Shown one piece after another: positions 1-10,420 of a stretch of DNA of 64,000 nucleotides. Position numbers and translations under genes: made by a program. Location: positions 8,572,001 through 8,636,000 of the forward strand of contig LR990060.1 in the NCBI GenBank assembly GCA_905147135.1, in the 5' to 3' direction. The DNA is from Blastobasis lacticolella. Taxonomy: Eukaryota > Arthropoda > Insecta > Lepidoptera > Blastobasidae. Under the pieces are notes generated by a model that was given only the letters and a program-made list of their open reading frames with translations, made no database searches and was not told the DNA's origin. Position 1 is the first letter of the stretch; the number at the start of each line of letters is the position of its first letter.

Positions 1-117
1 AATTTAATTGCAGGCAACAGGCTGAATATCATGGGGCGATTATAGCTTGAGACGTTTTGACTTTATAGATCTTCAGTTTAAAATTACGTAAAGAATTTAA
101 TTTTGAATTATTAACAA

Positions 118-345
118 CTAGTATCCCGGCGCGACTTCGTTTGCGTACACCTACTTTAGTCCTACCTTCCTTTATTTTCTTGCTTATAAACCATTATTTT
201 GAATCACTTTATCTACTGATGAAAACCGCACTAAAATCCGTTGATCAGTTTAAAAGATCTAAGCGTACATAGATACATAAGGACAGACGGCGGGGAGCGA
301 ATTCGTTTTATACTATGTATAGAAATATATTGTAAATGGTAAAAG
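118..345 (+). mobile_element. dispersed repeat family H, CTAG-starting
   Basis: This copy starts CTAG, then has a CCCGGCGCGACTTCGT motif and a later AGATCTAAGCGTACATA block. The same order of motifs recurs at 49031-49245, and a related copy lies reversed at 54641-54826. Repeats starting this way are very common in insect genomes and are usually non-autonomous. I cannot assign the class: a LINE 3' end and a Helitron-like element are both possible. No coding capacity. Confidence 0.6.
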
Positions 346-469
346 TACGTTTCGATAGCAAAAAAGACAAAAATAGAACCCGATAACAATAAGTTTTATC
401 CAAAGAAAGTTGTTGAGTTATTTAAATAAATATAGATTTTTCGTTAATAAATAAGTTGTTTATTTAGAA

Positions 470-640
470 CTAGAAACCCGCCCAGGGTTCGCACGGGTAA
501 CCTTAACAAAAATACATCTAAACCTTCCGCATTAATCACTTTGTCTATTGGTGAAAACTGCATGAAAATCCGTTCAGTAGTTTTAGAGTTTATCGCAAAC
601 AGACAGACTGTTATTCAGGTCACAGTTTCACAGCATTTAA
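470..640 (+). mobile_element. diverged family H copy
   Basis: Begins CTAGAAACCCGCCCAGGG and continues with the family-typical stretch in which an AATCACTTTGTCTATTGGTG block is followed by AAAATCCGTTCAGTAG. More diverged from the copy at 118 than the 49031 copy is. It lies about 125 bases from the first copy in the same orientation. Confidence 0.45.
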
Positions 641-645
641 ATTAT

Positions 646-2424
646 GTTTAAAATATGCGGTGGTTATAACTTACCCTCAGGCTCTCAAGTAAAGAACACT
701 ATTTTTAGTGATCTTACAATTCGATTAGATCGATAGATTACGACGGCATAAACCTGCGTATTCTGGGTATTCTGCAAAAATTTGGAGGTAAACGCATTTG
801 TTGTAATCGAATCGACTCTCAAATGAGGCTCTATTTGCTTTTGCCAATCTATCAACCAAGAGACAGTACAAATGAAAGTGAAATTTGCACGATTGATTTG
901 CCTTAATTTATTTAATTTTCTTCTTTTTAATTTGTGTAAATTTAGTTGTCCGCAATGAAGACCCTTGTCACGTAAGAGGAGAATACCGTTTTATCATTCA
1001 ATCGAATCGAGCTACGATTGTAACACCAATCGAAAAATAATCGAATTTGATTGGTCTTTTATTAGTAGCAGAATACCAAAAGCTTATGAAACTGCGATTG
1101 AGCTAAGGTTGCGACTCAATTACTATTCGAGGCCTCACTCTATTATATAAAAAAATTATATGCAGTGTTAAATTAATAATATAATACAGATATCCCACAT
1201 TGTACATCGTTACAAATGGGATGAAGTAGATAACTTTTTTAAATAATCATTATTTTTTAATGCAATGTCGTTTTTCTTTTAAAAGTAACAAAGATATTCT
1301 GGTGCAAGGTGTCAGTAATTAATGTAACTTTTTATTTAAAATTTAAGTGGAAATACAGGCAAATTAAGCAATTTCAAAACCAAAACTTTCATTTATTAAG
1401 TAACGTAAAATCTGGGCGCCAAAGAAGAGCTTTTTGTGCCTACGTGCTCCGAATAGCCTGCTTATTTCTATAGCTGATGATAAAGTGTTAATGCACTATA
1501 TGCTCTTGTATTATAACTTATACAAAAGTGCATCTATTTTCTAAAGCTCTATGCAAAAGGGCTTTGTTTCTTTTTAATAGAGGTTTATAGACCAAATCGT
1601 GACAATAGAACTAGTCCAGAAAATACCTCGTAATTGTAAAATACACACTCCATACGAGTTTCCAGAAGAGACTGAAGTATCCCCGCAAATTCACGCAAAA
1701 ATCCACCTACAATGTACAGCCCCTTTCTCCTCTCCCGCTAACCGAATACCGTAACTCGTGCGTACAAGTTCGTGCCTTCATACGTTGTATTATTAAAATA
1801 ACAAAGAATTCTGTTGAATTGAATAAGTCGCACACAATGTGTACTAGACTGAAAAAATATGTATTCCATACATTCCCGCAGGCTCTCAAATTAGGGCTCT
1901 GTTAGCTTGGTTGGGTGGTCCAAGTTGTGACAGACAGAGGGAAGCATGTCTGAATGTCACATGGTCACACGGTTCATCTGATGAAAGGCTACCACAGTCG
2001 ATATCAGCAAAGGGGAGAAGATGCGGTGCCGGCGGTAAAGGTAGACATAGACATAATTTATTTTGACATTACAAAAATTCATAAGCGTTTACATATTAAG
2101 GTAATTTTAGAACACTTCAATGCTAAACTAAATCAAAGTATGTACAGACACAAATACAATAATCATGGATCAAATGACTCCAGCTCAACTTAAGCAACAG
2201 AAACTGATTTTTATTGGAATCTGGAAGGACATAGTACATCTTGAACAAGCACGTTATAATGGCTCACAATGTTCGTACGGTAGTTGTATGCCAGGCTTCT
2301 AGTTGACGTAAATAAAATAAGTAAAGCAGAGACAAATCGATGGAAAAAGATACTCTAATCTCGTTACCTGTGCCATTTGGAGAATGCAACGGGGTCTCAC
2401 TCAGCATATACCACGACTGTCGCC
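646..2424. other. AT-rich DNA with no recognised feature
   Basis: The short open frames here (for example 965-1150 and 1954-2193) have no recognisable motif, no codon bias and no splice or promoter context. I see nothing that supports a gene. Confidence 0.5.
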
Positions 2425-2521
2425 GTGATGCTGGTTTTCAGTGGGCCGCCAATGTCTATAGGCGGCGGTAACCACTTTCCATCAGGTGGCCCGCTTGCCT
2501 GTTTGTCTGCTGTATAACATA
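2425..2521 (+). mobile_element. LINE-A 3' end fragment
   Basis: Contains ACCACTTTCCATCAGGTGGC followed by CCGCTTGCCTGTTTGTC and ends TATAACAT, the 3' terminal signature of LINE-A. The same signature follows a reverse-transcriptase tail at 35793-36290, which identifies it as a LINE 3' UTR. It stops exactly where a full S1 SINE starts. Confidence 0.65.
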
Positions 2522-2881
2522 AGAGCGTCGGTAGCCAAGGAGTTGAGTATCCCACTCGAAAGCGAGAGGTACCGGGTTCGAATCCCGCTGTGGCCATGTA
2601 CCAATGACTCTTTTCTGAGTTATGTACATTAGTTGAATACTAACCGATGCTCTTGCGGTGAGGGAAAACATCGTGTTGAAACCTGCATTCAGGCAACTGA
2701 ATTTGTAACCATGATCCAATCTGGTCATGTTCCCCTGGTAGCAGACGGAGGTTAGATAGCAGTTTATCCACTGTAATTACCTGACCCGTCCAATTCTGGA
2801 TCATGGTCAAGGCAGACGCCGGGCCCTCGTTCTCGAGAGCACAACCAGGACATTAACGCCAAGATGATTATTATTATTATA
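2522..2881 (+). mobile_element. S1 SINE, near full length
   Basis: The tRNA-like head has a pol III A-box-like TAGCCAAGGAG and a perfect B box GGTTCGAATCC about 40 bases later. A conserved 250-base body follows (CGGTGAGGGAAAACATCG, then ATGATCCAATCTGGTCA, then GGGCCCTCG) and a GATGATTATTATTATTAT tail. Order of head, body and short-unit tail is that of a tRNA-derived SINE. It is the most complete S1 copy in the window. Confidence 0.8.
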
Positions 2882-3059
2882 ACATAAAAAAATCCAAATA
2901 ACGCCTTCAGCCCCCAACCTGGAGCACCGCGTGAGACAGTGCGATGTTCCGACACAGAGCGCGGATACTGGAGCGGCGCCAATCCACATAAACTGTTATT
3001 TCGTTACACAGCGGCCGCCGGGAGGCTGCTAGCGGTATTGGAGGGTGCGGACAGTGACA

Positions 3060-3252
3060 CTGTTAAACTGCTTTTTTTCTCTTCTTAAAATTCTGGATTT
3101 GGGAATTTTGGGAAGTATGGGGTGGCCGTTCTGGGCTATGGTTCTGCGCAGCGTTGAATATGTACCGTCGACTCTGTTAAACTGCTTTTTCCCTTCTTAA
3201 AATTCTGGATTTGAAATTTTGGGATGTATGGGGTGGCCGTTCCTGGGCTATA
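3060..3252 (+). repeat. tandem duplication, period about 114 bp
   Basis: Two direct copies share CTGTTAAACTGCTTTTT, CTTCTTAAAATTCTGGATTT and GTATGGGGTGGCCGTT in the same order, starting near 3060 and 3174. The copies differ by small indels and substitutions. I do not recognise the unit. Confidence 0.75.
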
Positions 3253-3397
3253 GATCGGCGCTGCGCTAAATTTGTCGCCGTCCGCGTCGGTTTGACGAAC
3301 ACTTGTGCGTGTCTTCTAACTGCTATGCAGCTTTTCTGATATTAATGTGTACTGGTAGTTGGACGTTTCTTTTCCATCCCATTTCTATAGTCATTGG

Positions 3398-3602
3398 TAT
3401 GTCATCATCATCATCATCATATCAGCCGGAAGACGCTTACTGCTGCCCAGCAGACCCATAGACCTCCCCCTGCCGTCCGCATCCTGCTGGTACCTGCAAT
3501 CTCCTGAGGCCTACCAACGTTGCATCTTCCGGTACGTGTTCGCCACTCGAGAACTTTATGCCCCATCGGCCATCCTGTTCTGCTAGCTTCATATTGCGAG
3601 TT
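3398..3602 (-). mobile_element. decayed LINE-D 3' end
   Basis: On the minus strand this is the carboxyl end and tail of the same non-LTR element as at 55945-56200. It shares the CATCATCATATCAGCC tail, ATAGACCTCCCCCTG, the CCTACCAACGTTGCATCTTC stretch and CGCCACTCGAGAACTTTATG. Small deletions break the reading frame. Confidence 0.6.
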
Positions 3603-4788
3603 TCCATGTCTGTTTATTTCATAAACAAAAGTGGCCTCCTAAATACAATTGCGCCGTCACAGTTAAGATGTTTATCACTATATTATATCATGTACTTGAC
3701 CTTCTTGACAGAAATAAAACCAGATCTAGTTGTATCGTAATATGGAGTTCTGGAGGATGCATAAAAAATCTTCACCAACAATAGAACCTCCGCGTCACAG
3801 ACAGAAGGGCCCACATAAACACAATTTATATGCTTTTTATGGAAATCACTCCGCACAATAGTACAAGGGATATTAGGAATAGAAATGCGGGGAAAGAAAG
3901 CAACAATAGGAAAAACATCAAAAATATACCTATTCATATTCACGCCGTAGGTAGGTCGATCTTCGTATAATGTACAATAATATTTTGCTAGCAACTTCCT
4001 CTGAGTATTGTAAAAAGTAGCTATCTCATTCTCCGTTCCATAAACTATGTGTGCAAAAATGAATGGCCATCAATATGTCATTTGTACCTATATTATAACC
4101 GCCAACACAAAAAGAGAAATTATAACTTAAAGTTTATATAGTTTGTTTAATTGGGGCATTGTACTTGTGTAGCTTTTTTCATTTTTAATATCTGTTGCTA
4201 TGGCTTTAATGTTGGAAGATAGTTTGAATTGTGGTGATTTTTTAATACAGTCAACCTGATGATAAGCGGTAACTGTCCCTCATAACATCTACGATTCATG
4301 GTGATGGTATTTTACAGAATCTGTCCCGCAAAACATGACTGCAGAAATGTTAAGATATCCTATCGATAAGTAGGCCTAGAGATAACTAATACAAAATAGT
4401 GGTCATTTCAACCTTTATAAAAAAGCTGGTAGTAGCAGTAAGAACCAACATAGATCCAATACCCGTTTGTAGCCTACGTTGATTTGAAATAAAAACGACA
4501 CTTCGAGTTCGATATAGGATTACAGTAAGTGGTTGGCTGTTTTACGTAGCATTGTACACCTGTCTATTATAGTAGGAGTCAATGTGGAAGGAAGGGAGGC
4601 CTATGTTTATCAGGTCTTAAAATATTATTTTGTTGTGTGGCTCACTTTAGGGATTACAGTGTTCCTTAAAGTGAAAAGAATAAATAATCATAAGATTAAG
4701 AGGATTGTCCCACGATCGCGCTCCATAAAAGTTAAGTTTGATTTTGATCTAACCAATCAAAGTTAATGAAATTTAGAAAAGAATATAT
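3603..4788. other. no gene seen; one R4 scrap at 4245-4325
   Basis: Mostly unique-looking AT-rich DNA. Around 4245-4325 there is a short minus-strand R4 remnant (CTGATGATAAGCGGTAACTG followed by CATAACATCTACGATTCAT). The 103-codon minus frame at 3683-3994 has no recognisable motif. Confidence 0.4.
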
Positions 4789-4905
4789 ATGTCTGTGGTT
4801 TGTCTGATTTTCGTAAAAATATATTGTTTCAAAATTGCACGTGATTTAAAACCAGTGCACTTTGAATCGATGTACTTGAACGAAAATCTGAAAAATCACA
4901 GACAT
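4789..4905. mobile_element. small inverted-repeat element (MITE-like)
   Basis: The ends are inverted copies of about 25 bases: ATGTCTGTGGTTTGTCTGAT at the left, and the complement of AATCTGAAAAATCACAGACAT at the right. The 117-base unit has no coding capacity. No certain target duplication is visible, so the superfamily cannot be assigned. Confidence 0.55.
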
Positions 4906-5426
4906 AGGGAGGGTATTGCTTTCTAAATTGCATGTACACCATTACATTGGCTTTGATTTTTGAAGTAAATATTGAATCTCGAATTTTTTTTTAATTGAAT
5001 GAAAAAATTGAATCTCCGTTTGTATGGAGCGCGCTCAGGGTATAATATCGCCTGGTAAATTCTGGAAAAAAATCCTCTCTATAAAGTTATAAGTACTTCC
5101 TACCTTTGATTTTGGAGCAAACATTACCGCGAACGTCCCAAAATCAGTCGCACCAAAGATAATCACGTGAATAATTAATACCAATGCAGGCTAACCGTCA
5201 AAACCTATGCGCAATCCATTCACTGACTGTCCAGCATAAAGTGAGCGTTACGGAGCGCATCCGACATATTAACGAGGCAATGTCCTGTTCAAAATGCAAA
5301 TTAGCTAACCAAAAACAAAAGTTGCGCGTTTGCCGACCACGACGCGTAGCCTGATAAGTGGGGTTGGGTGTTGGTTGGGACCAAGACTGGGTTTCATCAT
5401 CAGACAGTCATCATCATCATCATCAT

Positions 5427-5690
5427 CTCACGCAACTTGAACGGTTCAGTTTGTTAACTAGCCCGTCTGCTACGCAGATGTCGATTCCTGCCAGGCAGAA
5501 ATGTTGAATTTTAATTTCTGTTACGGACTAGGTGTTTTGTGTAGTAAGGAATATAATATTTAAAAAAACATGTAAGTAGTTTATAAGTTTTTTGGCACCC
5601 ATAACACAAGCTTTGCTTAGTTTTTGGCTAGATGGGGCTGTGGCTCGTCCAAGCATATTTTATTGTTATTTAGTAATTTATCTCAGTTGC
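5427..5690 (+). mobile_element. S2 SINE, diverged
   Basis: A tRNA-like head (GAACGGTTCAGTTTGTTAAC, then a worn B box GTCGATTCCTG) leads into TTGAATTTTAATTTCTGTTA and the S2 3' block CACCCATAACACAAGCTTTG followed by GGCTAGATGGGGCTGTG. A CAT microsatellite (about 5410-5427) lies directly upstream. Confidence 0.6.
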
Positions 5691-5849
5691 ATTAGTTTCG
5701 ATAAGAGAAACAGGCCTATTAATGAAAATGTCTTCCATCGACACCAGTTACAAAACTGTTGTTCGTAGATAAGGGATATCTTGCGGGATTGCATTCCCTA
5801 TTCATAGACAACCGAAATGCCCCGAGCTAAACAGCTTTTTGATGTAACA

Positions 5850-5984
5850 GGGTCACGGAGGTCAGATGGCAGTCCCATCACTGTAATTACCTGATCTGCC
5901 AAATCCTGAATTATTGTCCAGGCAGATCCCGGGCCCTTGTGCGTGAGAATACAATCGGGGCATTAACGCCAACATGATTAATAA
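5850..5984 (+). mobile_element. S1 3' half
   Basis: 5'-truncated S1 body: GGTCACGGAGGTCAGATGGC, CTGTAATTACCTGATCTGCC, CCCGGGCCCTTGTGCGTGAG and CATTAACGCCAACATGATTA. 5' truncation is usual for retroposed copies. Confidence 0.65.
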
Positions 5985-6194
5985 CCTATAGTTAGTCTTA
6001 GAAGAAGTTTAAGTCCAGCAAAGGGCTCAAATTTGGGTTGTTGAGTACAACCAATCAATCAATAGGCGTTATATCCATATTATTATTCAGAAACGTTACT
6101 ATGAGGTCGTAAAATGCATGCAAACGCATTGGGTTTCAATTGACAATTCTTGAGTAGCGATCGCATTGAACGTAAAATGAGTATTTGCACAGTA

Positions 6195-6400
6195 CAGTGC
6201 TCCATGGGGTGGGGATTTGGGGAACCGTGGCGTTGGCAGTGGAGTAGCATTTGCCTTTTTGCTGCCAGAGCGACGTGTTATAGAGGTAGGCAACGCATTG
6301 GCGATACACTTGGCGTTGCAAATGTCTATAGGCAGTGGTGACAATTTTCCATCAGGTGGCCCGCTTGTCTGTTTGCCTAACGTATGACATAAAAAAAAAA
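6195..6400 (+). mobile_element. LINE-A 3' UTR copy
   Basis: Shares the block GGGGATTTGGGGAACCGTGG, the CAGAGCGACGTGTTATAG region and the terminal CATCAGGTGGCCCGCTTG signature with the copies inside the inverted duplication. It ends in a poly-A run after CGTATGACAT, as expected at a LINE 3' end. Confidence 0.65.
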
Positions 6401-6919
6401 ATTTAACGCAGTGCGTTCGTTTAGGAATGAGCCGCTGACTAGCACTGTGAGAATGCATTTAGGAACGTTATTTTAAACAATTATTGTTTATGAATACGGC
6501 TGTTCTAGTATCCGAGTGACCGAAACCAAAACCCGCTGGCCACTAGCGTACAGATAACATGCGGTTTCCGATTAATATCCACAACAGGCCTGTATTTTCA
6601 GGCGCGATTTACAGGCCGTCACACCGCACCACTATCGAGCCAGGCCAATTAAGATAGTGTTTGCACACAAGACAATGTTTATGGTGAAACCATTGGATGA
6701 GAGAACGTGCGTATCAGATAATTAGGAATGGCGTGGTGGTAGAACTACGTATACGCTCGTTTGCATATTTTCATGCGGTGATGGGTGGGATTTTCTACTG
6801 AATAGTACCTTTACAATCTGTAACAAAAATCTTAGAAAAAAGCATTATCGGTATTGCTTTGGAGCATTTCTACTTTTCAGAAAATTCGAGCCCCAGTACT
6901 TGCCTCTTGTCTCTTGATA

Positions 6920-7178
6920 TGTCTCTTTTCTGAATTAGGTATGTAGGTTAGTTGAACGCTAATCGATGTACTTACGGTGAAGGCAATATCGTGATGAAAC
7001 CTGCACATTCAGGCGACTGAATGTGTAACCATGATCCAATCTGGTCAGGCGCCCCTGTCAACAGGGTTACGGAGGTCAGATGGCAGTCGCTCCACTGTAA
7101 TTACCTGATCAAGGTGAACCCAGTCCTTCCTATGCGAGAGCACAACCGGGACATTAACGCCATGATGATAAATTTATT
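6920..7178 (+). mobile_element. S1 SINE, head truncated
   Basis: Begins at CTCTTTTCTGAATTAGGTAT and follows the S1 body to ACATTAACGCCATGATGAT. The tRNA-like head is missing and there is a small internal deletion before AGGTGAACCCAGTCC. Confidence 0.65.
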
Positions 7179-7250
7179 ATTTCTCCTTTCCAGAAAACAA
7201 AAAAAATGTGATTAAGATCGGCATAAACATTTTTCGAGGCAAAACAAACA

Positions 7251-7545
7251 TCCGTGGAAGCAGCATAGCTACGACGTCACCGTCCGTAGAAGCGGCGTAG
7301 CTTCGTTGTCCGTAGAATAAGCATAGCTAGTTGGCCTATCACATACCTTATGATAGGCCATTATTATGTCCATACATTCAGCTTGGAAGACCATGTTATA
7401 CTTACTAAGTAGAGTGTTTAGATAAATGTTTAGTCATCAGAAATGCCATCCGCAGAATAAGCTTAGAACTACGCTATGCGTAGAACTGGCGTAGCAACGC
7501 TCTCGAGGTCACGAGCTACGAGTACGTAGAAGCGGCGTAGCGTAT
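7251..7545. repeat. irregular short-unit repeat, GTAGAAGCGGCGTAGC motif
   Basis: GTAGAAGCGGCGTAGC occurs at about 7286-7301 and again at 7526-7541. Between them are many variants (GGAAGCAGCATAGCTAC, CGTAGAATAAGCATAGC, CGTAGAACTGGCGTAGC). Spacing is irregular and a roughly 120-base unrelated block sits in the middle. This looks like a degenerate minisatellite or an array of a short binding-site-like motif. Confidence 0.55.
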
Positions 7546-8227
7546 GAAAACGAAAAATTAATTATGATTCAGTTTGAACATTTAGGGTAATCTCCGAATC
7601 TACATAGATTTTGAAACCTCTTTAGAATTTATTCAGAGTGTCATAAGGGTATTTTAAGCCCCGGAAAAATAAAACGACCTCGAGGAACAGTCGAATGTTA
7701 CCAGATTTTTGAACTGTAATCGGCCAACATCTGCGAGGGATCGCTAGTATGACCATAAAGATAAAGAATCTGTAGGTCACTTTTGTCACTTTAAGTCCAG
7801 TACTTATATTGCCAAGGTAAGGGCAATATGATGAATTAAACGAAAACGCGATAAGCCAAAAACACAAATGAAACTCCGAAAACAGATAAAACTGTTAACT
7901 TTTCCGTTAATCCTTCTTAACGGACTTGGGGCTGAATAAACGAAACTTTCAAAGCTTCAAAGTCAAAGAGTTGTCTATAACATTAACGGCCTGTTTCCAA
8001 CCTACTGATAAGTTCCAGATATCTGTGATGCTGTCCACCTCTTCCTAGTACAAAATAAAAGATACAGCATCACATACATATGTGAGATAAGATATCGGGA
8101 ACGTATCAGAGGTGATGAAACAGGCATTAAGTATTATAAATTATGTCGGTTGTTTACCGATTTCATGAATCGAATTGTCATTTACAAAAATATGCTCTAC
8201 TCTTTGCCCGCGTCTTTGTTAGCGAAC
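7546..8227. other. no feature recognised
   Basis: AT-rich DNA. The 81-codon minus frame at 7622-7867 has no recognisable motif and no supporting context. Confidence 0.4.
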
Positions 8228-8700
8228 AAAATATATGTTGCAGATAACAAAAATGCAGAACTGCAGCTGCGATGTTACTATGAGGTCTAAGATAAAATGC
8301 CTCAACCTGTAATTTTGTTGGGTAGCTTATCCTTCAAACCTGAACCAACAATGCAAACATTGTTGCTTAGCCGCAGAAATAGATAAGGCTTTCATACTCA
8401 CACAGACGATGCTCCGCTGCTCTTACGGTGAGGGAAAACATCGTGATGAAACCTGCACATTCAGGCGACTGAATGTGTAAACATGATCCCCAATCTGGTC
8501 AGGTTCCCCTGCTAACAGGGTCATAGAGGTCAGATGGCAGTCGCTCCACTGTAATTACCTGACCTGCCAATTCCTGGATCATAGTCAAGACAGACCCCGG
8601 GCACTCGTGCGTGAGAGCACAACCGGGACATTAACGCCAAGATAATTACTCATACAGACGGACTCCTCAGGCTAGACAGAGACCTATCACCAGTTTATAT
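8228..8700 (-). mobile_element. R4 repeat, interrupted by S1
   Basis: On the minus strand this follows the R4 order seen intact at 8990-9335. Its two halves (8228-8408 and 8648-8700) are separated by an S1 copy. The join is marked by a 13-base direct repeat with one mismatch, so R4 was here before S1 arrived. Confidence 0.7.
8409..8647 (+). mobile_element. S1 SINE nested in R4, with target duplication
   Basis: 5'-truncated S1 (starts ATGCTCCGCTGCTCTTACGG, ends AACGCCAAGATAATT). It is flanked by ACTCACACAGACG at 8396-8408 and ACTCATACAGACG at 8648-8660. A 13-base target duplication plus 5' truncation is what LINE-driven retroposition leaves, so this supports S1 being a retroposon. Confidence 0.8.
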
Positions 8701-8989
8701 TATTTATATGCTTCCCTAAATAAAAGTCAGTTACCTAATAACAATATTTACGCTTAGTAACCCTTTACTGAGAATTAACAATTACGAACTAAGCGATTAA
8801 CGGAGCCAGGCAGCCCTTTAAGCATCACATTGAAAAGTTTTTCAATAAGAGTCTAAAGGTAAATAGTAGGCGGATCCAAGCATCCGATCCAATGCTTCGC
8901 TAAGGGAATGTGAGTTAGGCTTTGAATACAATGAGATCAAAACAGAAAAAATATATTTTTATCAGGTGCCTACCACAGGTGTCAGGGGT

Positions 8990-9335
8990 CATGGGCTACG
9001 AAAGTTAGTGAGATAGACGATACGATAACAGTTGTTTTATCAGGTGGTAGGACTCTGTCAAGCCTGAGGAGTCTGGGTGAATACCACTGCCTTATCTATT
9101 TCTGCCGCCAAGCAACAATGCTTGCATTGTTGTGTTCAAGTTTAGAGGATAGGCTTCCCAGTGAAATTACAAGCATGAGGCATTTCATTCTAGTCATCAC
9201 AGTTACAATGCACCTGCGGTTCTGAATTTTCGTTGCCTGCAACCTAAATGTATGAATTGTAAATATTATGGGCTACTATTACCACTTAGCCGCAGGTGGG
9301 CTCTCTGATCGTCTATTGCTGAATAGCATAAAAAA
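8990..9335 (+). mobile_element. R4 repeat, near full length
   Basis: Reads GGCTACGAAAGTTAGTGAG, GGTGGTAGGACTCTGTCAAG, GCAACAATGCTTGCATTGTT, ATTACAAGCATGAGGCATTT, CACCTGCGGTTCTG and GCTGAATAGCATAAAA in order. The same order recurs at 11905, 36756 and, inverted, at 19178 and 20955. A frequent non-coding lepidopteran-type repeat; class unknown. Confidence 0.65.
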
Positions 9336-9379
9336 GAACACGAAAGAGCAATTCCTAAACCAAGTAAAACAAGTAATCC

Positions 9380-9453
9380 ATTGTGACCACAAGATGAGAT
9401 GGCGACAATGCGGCCGAAGAAGGTGCAAGCCTGTCTAGAAACAGCCTATTCCT
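9380..9453. mobile_element. LINE-E fragment
   Basis: Contains GATGAGATGGCGACAATGCG followed by GCAAGCCTGTCTAGAAACAG. Related blocks occur at about 37081-37180 and 49905-50055, where a T run precedes them. The T run suggests a retroelement 3' end read on the opposite strand. Confidence 0.45.
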
Positions 9454-9690
9454 ACGACCTGAGTGGTTCATATGGTTAACATGATTTGGTCTGCCACGCA
9501 GAGGTCCCGGCTGAACAGAAATTGAAATGATGTATTTTAATTTCTGTTACGGTTCTGGGTGTAGTACGAGTATGTATAATAAATATGTATTTAATAAAAG
9601 TATATAAGTAGTTTATCAGTTCTCTAGCACCCATAAGAGCTAGAGCTCGTCACTAGGGCTTTATACAAAAGTTATGATGTATTTTGACTT
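9454..9690 (+). mobile_element. S2 SINE
   Basis: Head ACGACCTGAGTGGTTCATAT, then TCTGCCACGCAGAGGTCCCG with a damaged B box, then the ATTGAAATGATGTATTTTAA body and TATAAGTAGTTTATCAGTTC. The 3' block is partly scrambled: a TAGAGCTCGTCACTAG or TAGAGCTTGTCACTAG unit occurs twice just downstream. Confidence 0.65.
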
Positions 9691-10083
9691 TTATTACTTG
9701 CTCTGCTGGCCTCTAGGTCCTCTCTTGCTCAACTAGAGCTTGTCACTAGTGGTTTATACAAAAATTACACCTAAACATCGCTTGCCTACCGCGTCCACTG
9801 TGCCCCGCCCCTAAGACAAGCGAAGAAGGCACGGCCCTCAGTAATTATTTGTGTAAATGTGAAAACTTGGCAACGCTAACCCTTGACGATTAGCGTTCAG
9901 AAGTTACGCGGTAATAGCTCTGGCTCTCTCTTGATTGCGTTTCAGAATTGGGCCGGTTAGATTAAAACGCTACGTGAGAGCGCCAAGGTTCTATCTGAGG
10001 TGGGAGATAAGGAGGGAGGTGTAAGAAATTTCGATTGTAGTAGCGTTAGCACAGCACACGCTGAGTACTATTTATGTCCACCG

Positions 10084-10128
10084 TCCGACAGTGGCGTGGG
10101 AAGCTACCCATTGTTACAAATGTTTTTC
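10084..10128 (+). repeat. 45-bp segment repeated at 10953-10998
   Basis: CGACAGTGGCGTGGGAAGCT here corresponds to CGACAGTGGCTTGGGAGGCT at about 10956, each followed by a TT-rich AATGTTTTT stretch. Two remnants of an unrecognised dispersed repeat. Confidence 0.45.
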
Positions 10129-10246
10129 ATTTTGTAATATACAAAATAAACCTAATTTAACACTAAGCTAAAGAAATATATACACATATTTTACATCAGT
10201 CAACAAATAGCAACCTCAAGGTGCCCATCACGCTCGCGGCATTACC

Positions 10247-10420
10247 ACGTTTTTTTTATGTTATTCGGCAGACAAACAGGCAAGCGGGCCACCTGATGGA
10301 AAGTGGTCACCGCCGCCTTAGGACATCAGCAACACCAGGGGGGTCACCAATGCGTTGCCCGCCTCTGAAGACTATGGCTTACCATTGCACCAGGTACGAG
10401 CTAGAGCGGGAGTCACAAGA
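10247..10420 (-). mobile_element. LINE-A 3' UTR
   Basis: Starts with a T run (poly-A of the element on the minus strand), then CAAACAGGCAAGCGGGCCAC, ACATCAGCAACACCAGGG and CAATGCGTTGCCCGCCTCTG, in the same order as at 35793. The longer frames across it (10221-10514 and 10355-10702) are not genes. Confidence 0.65.

Noticed and set aside
2528..2600. Functional tRNA gene
   Set aside because: The A and B boxes are good but the acceptor ends do not pair, and the sequence continues into the S1 body found in many copies. It is a SINE head.
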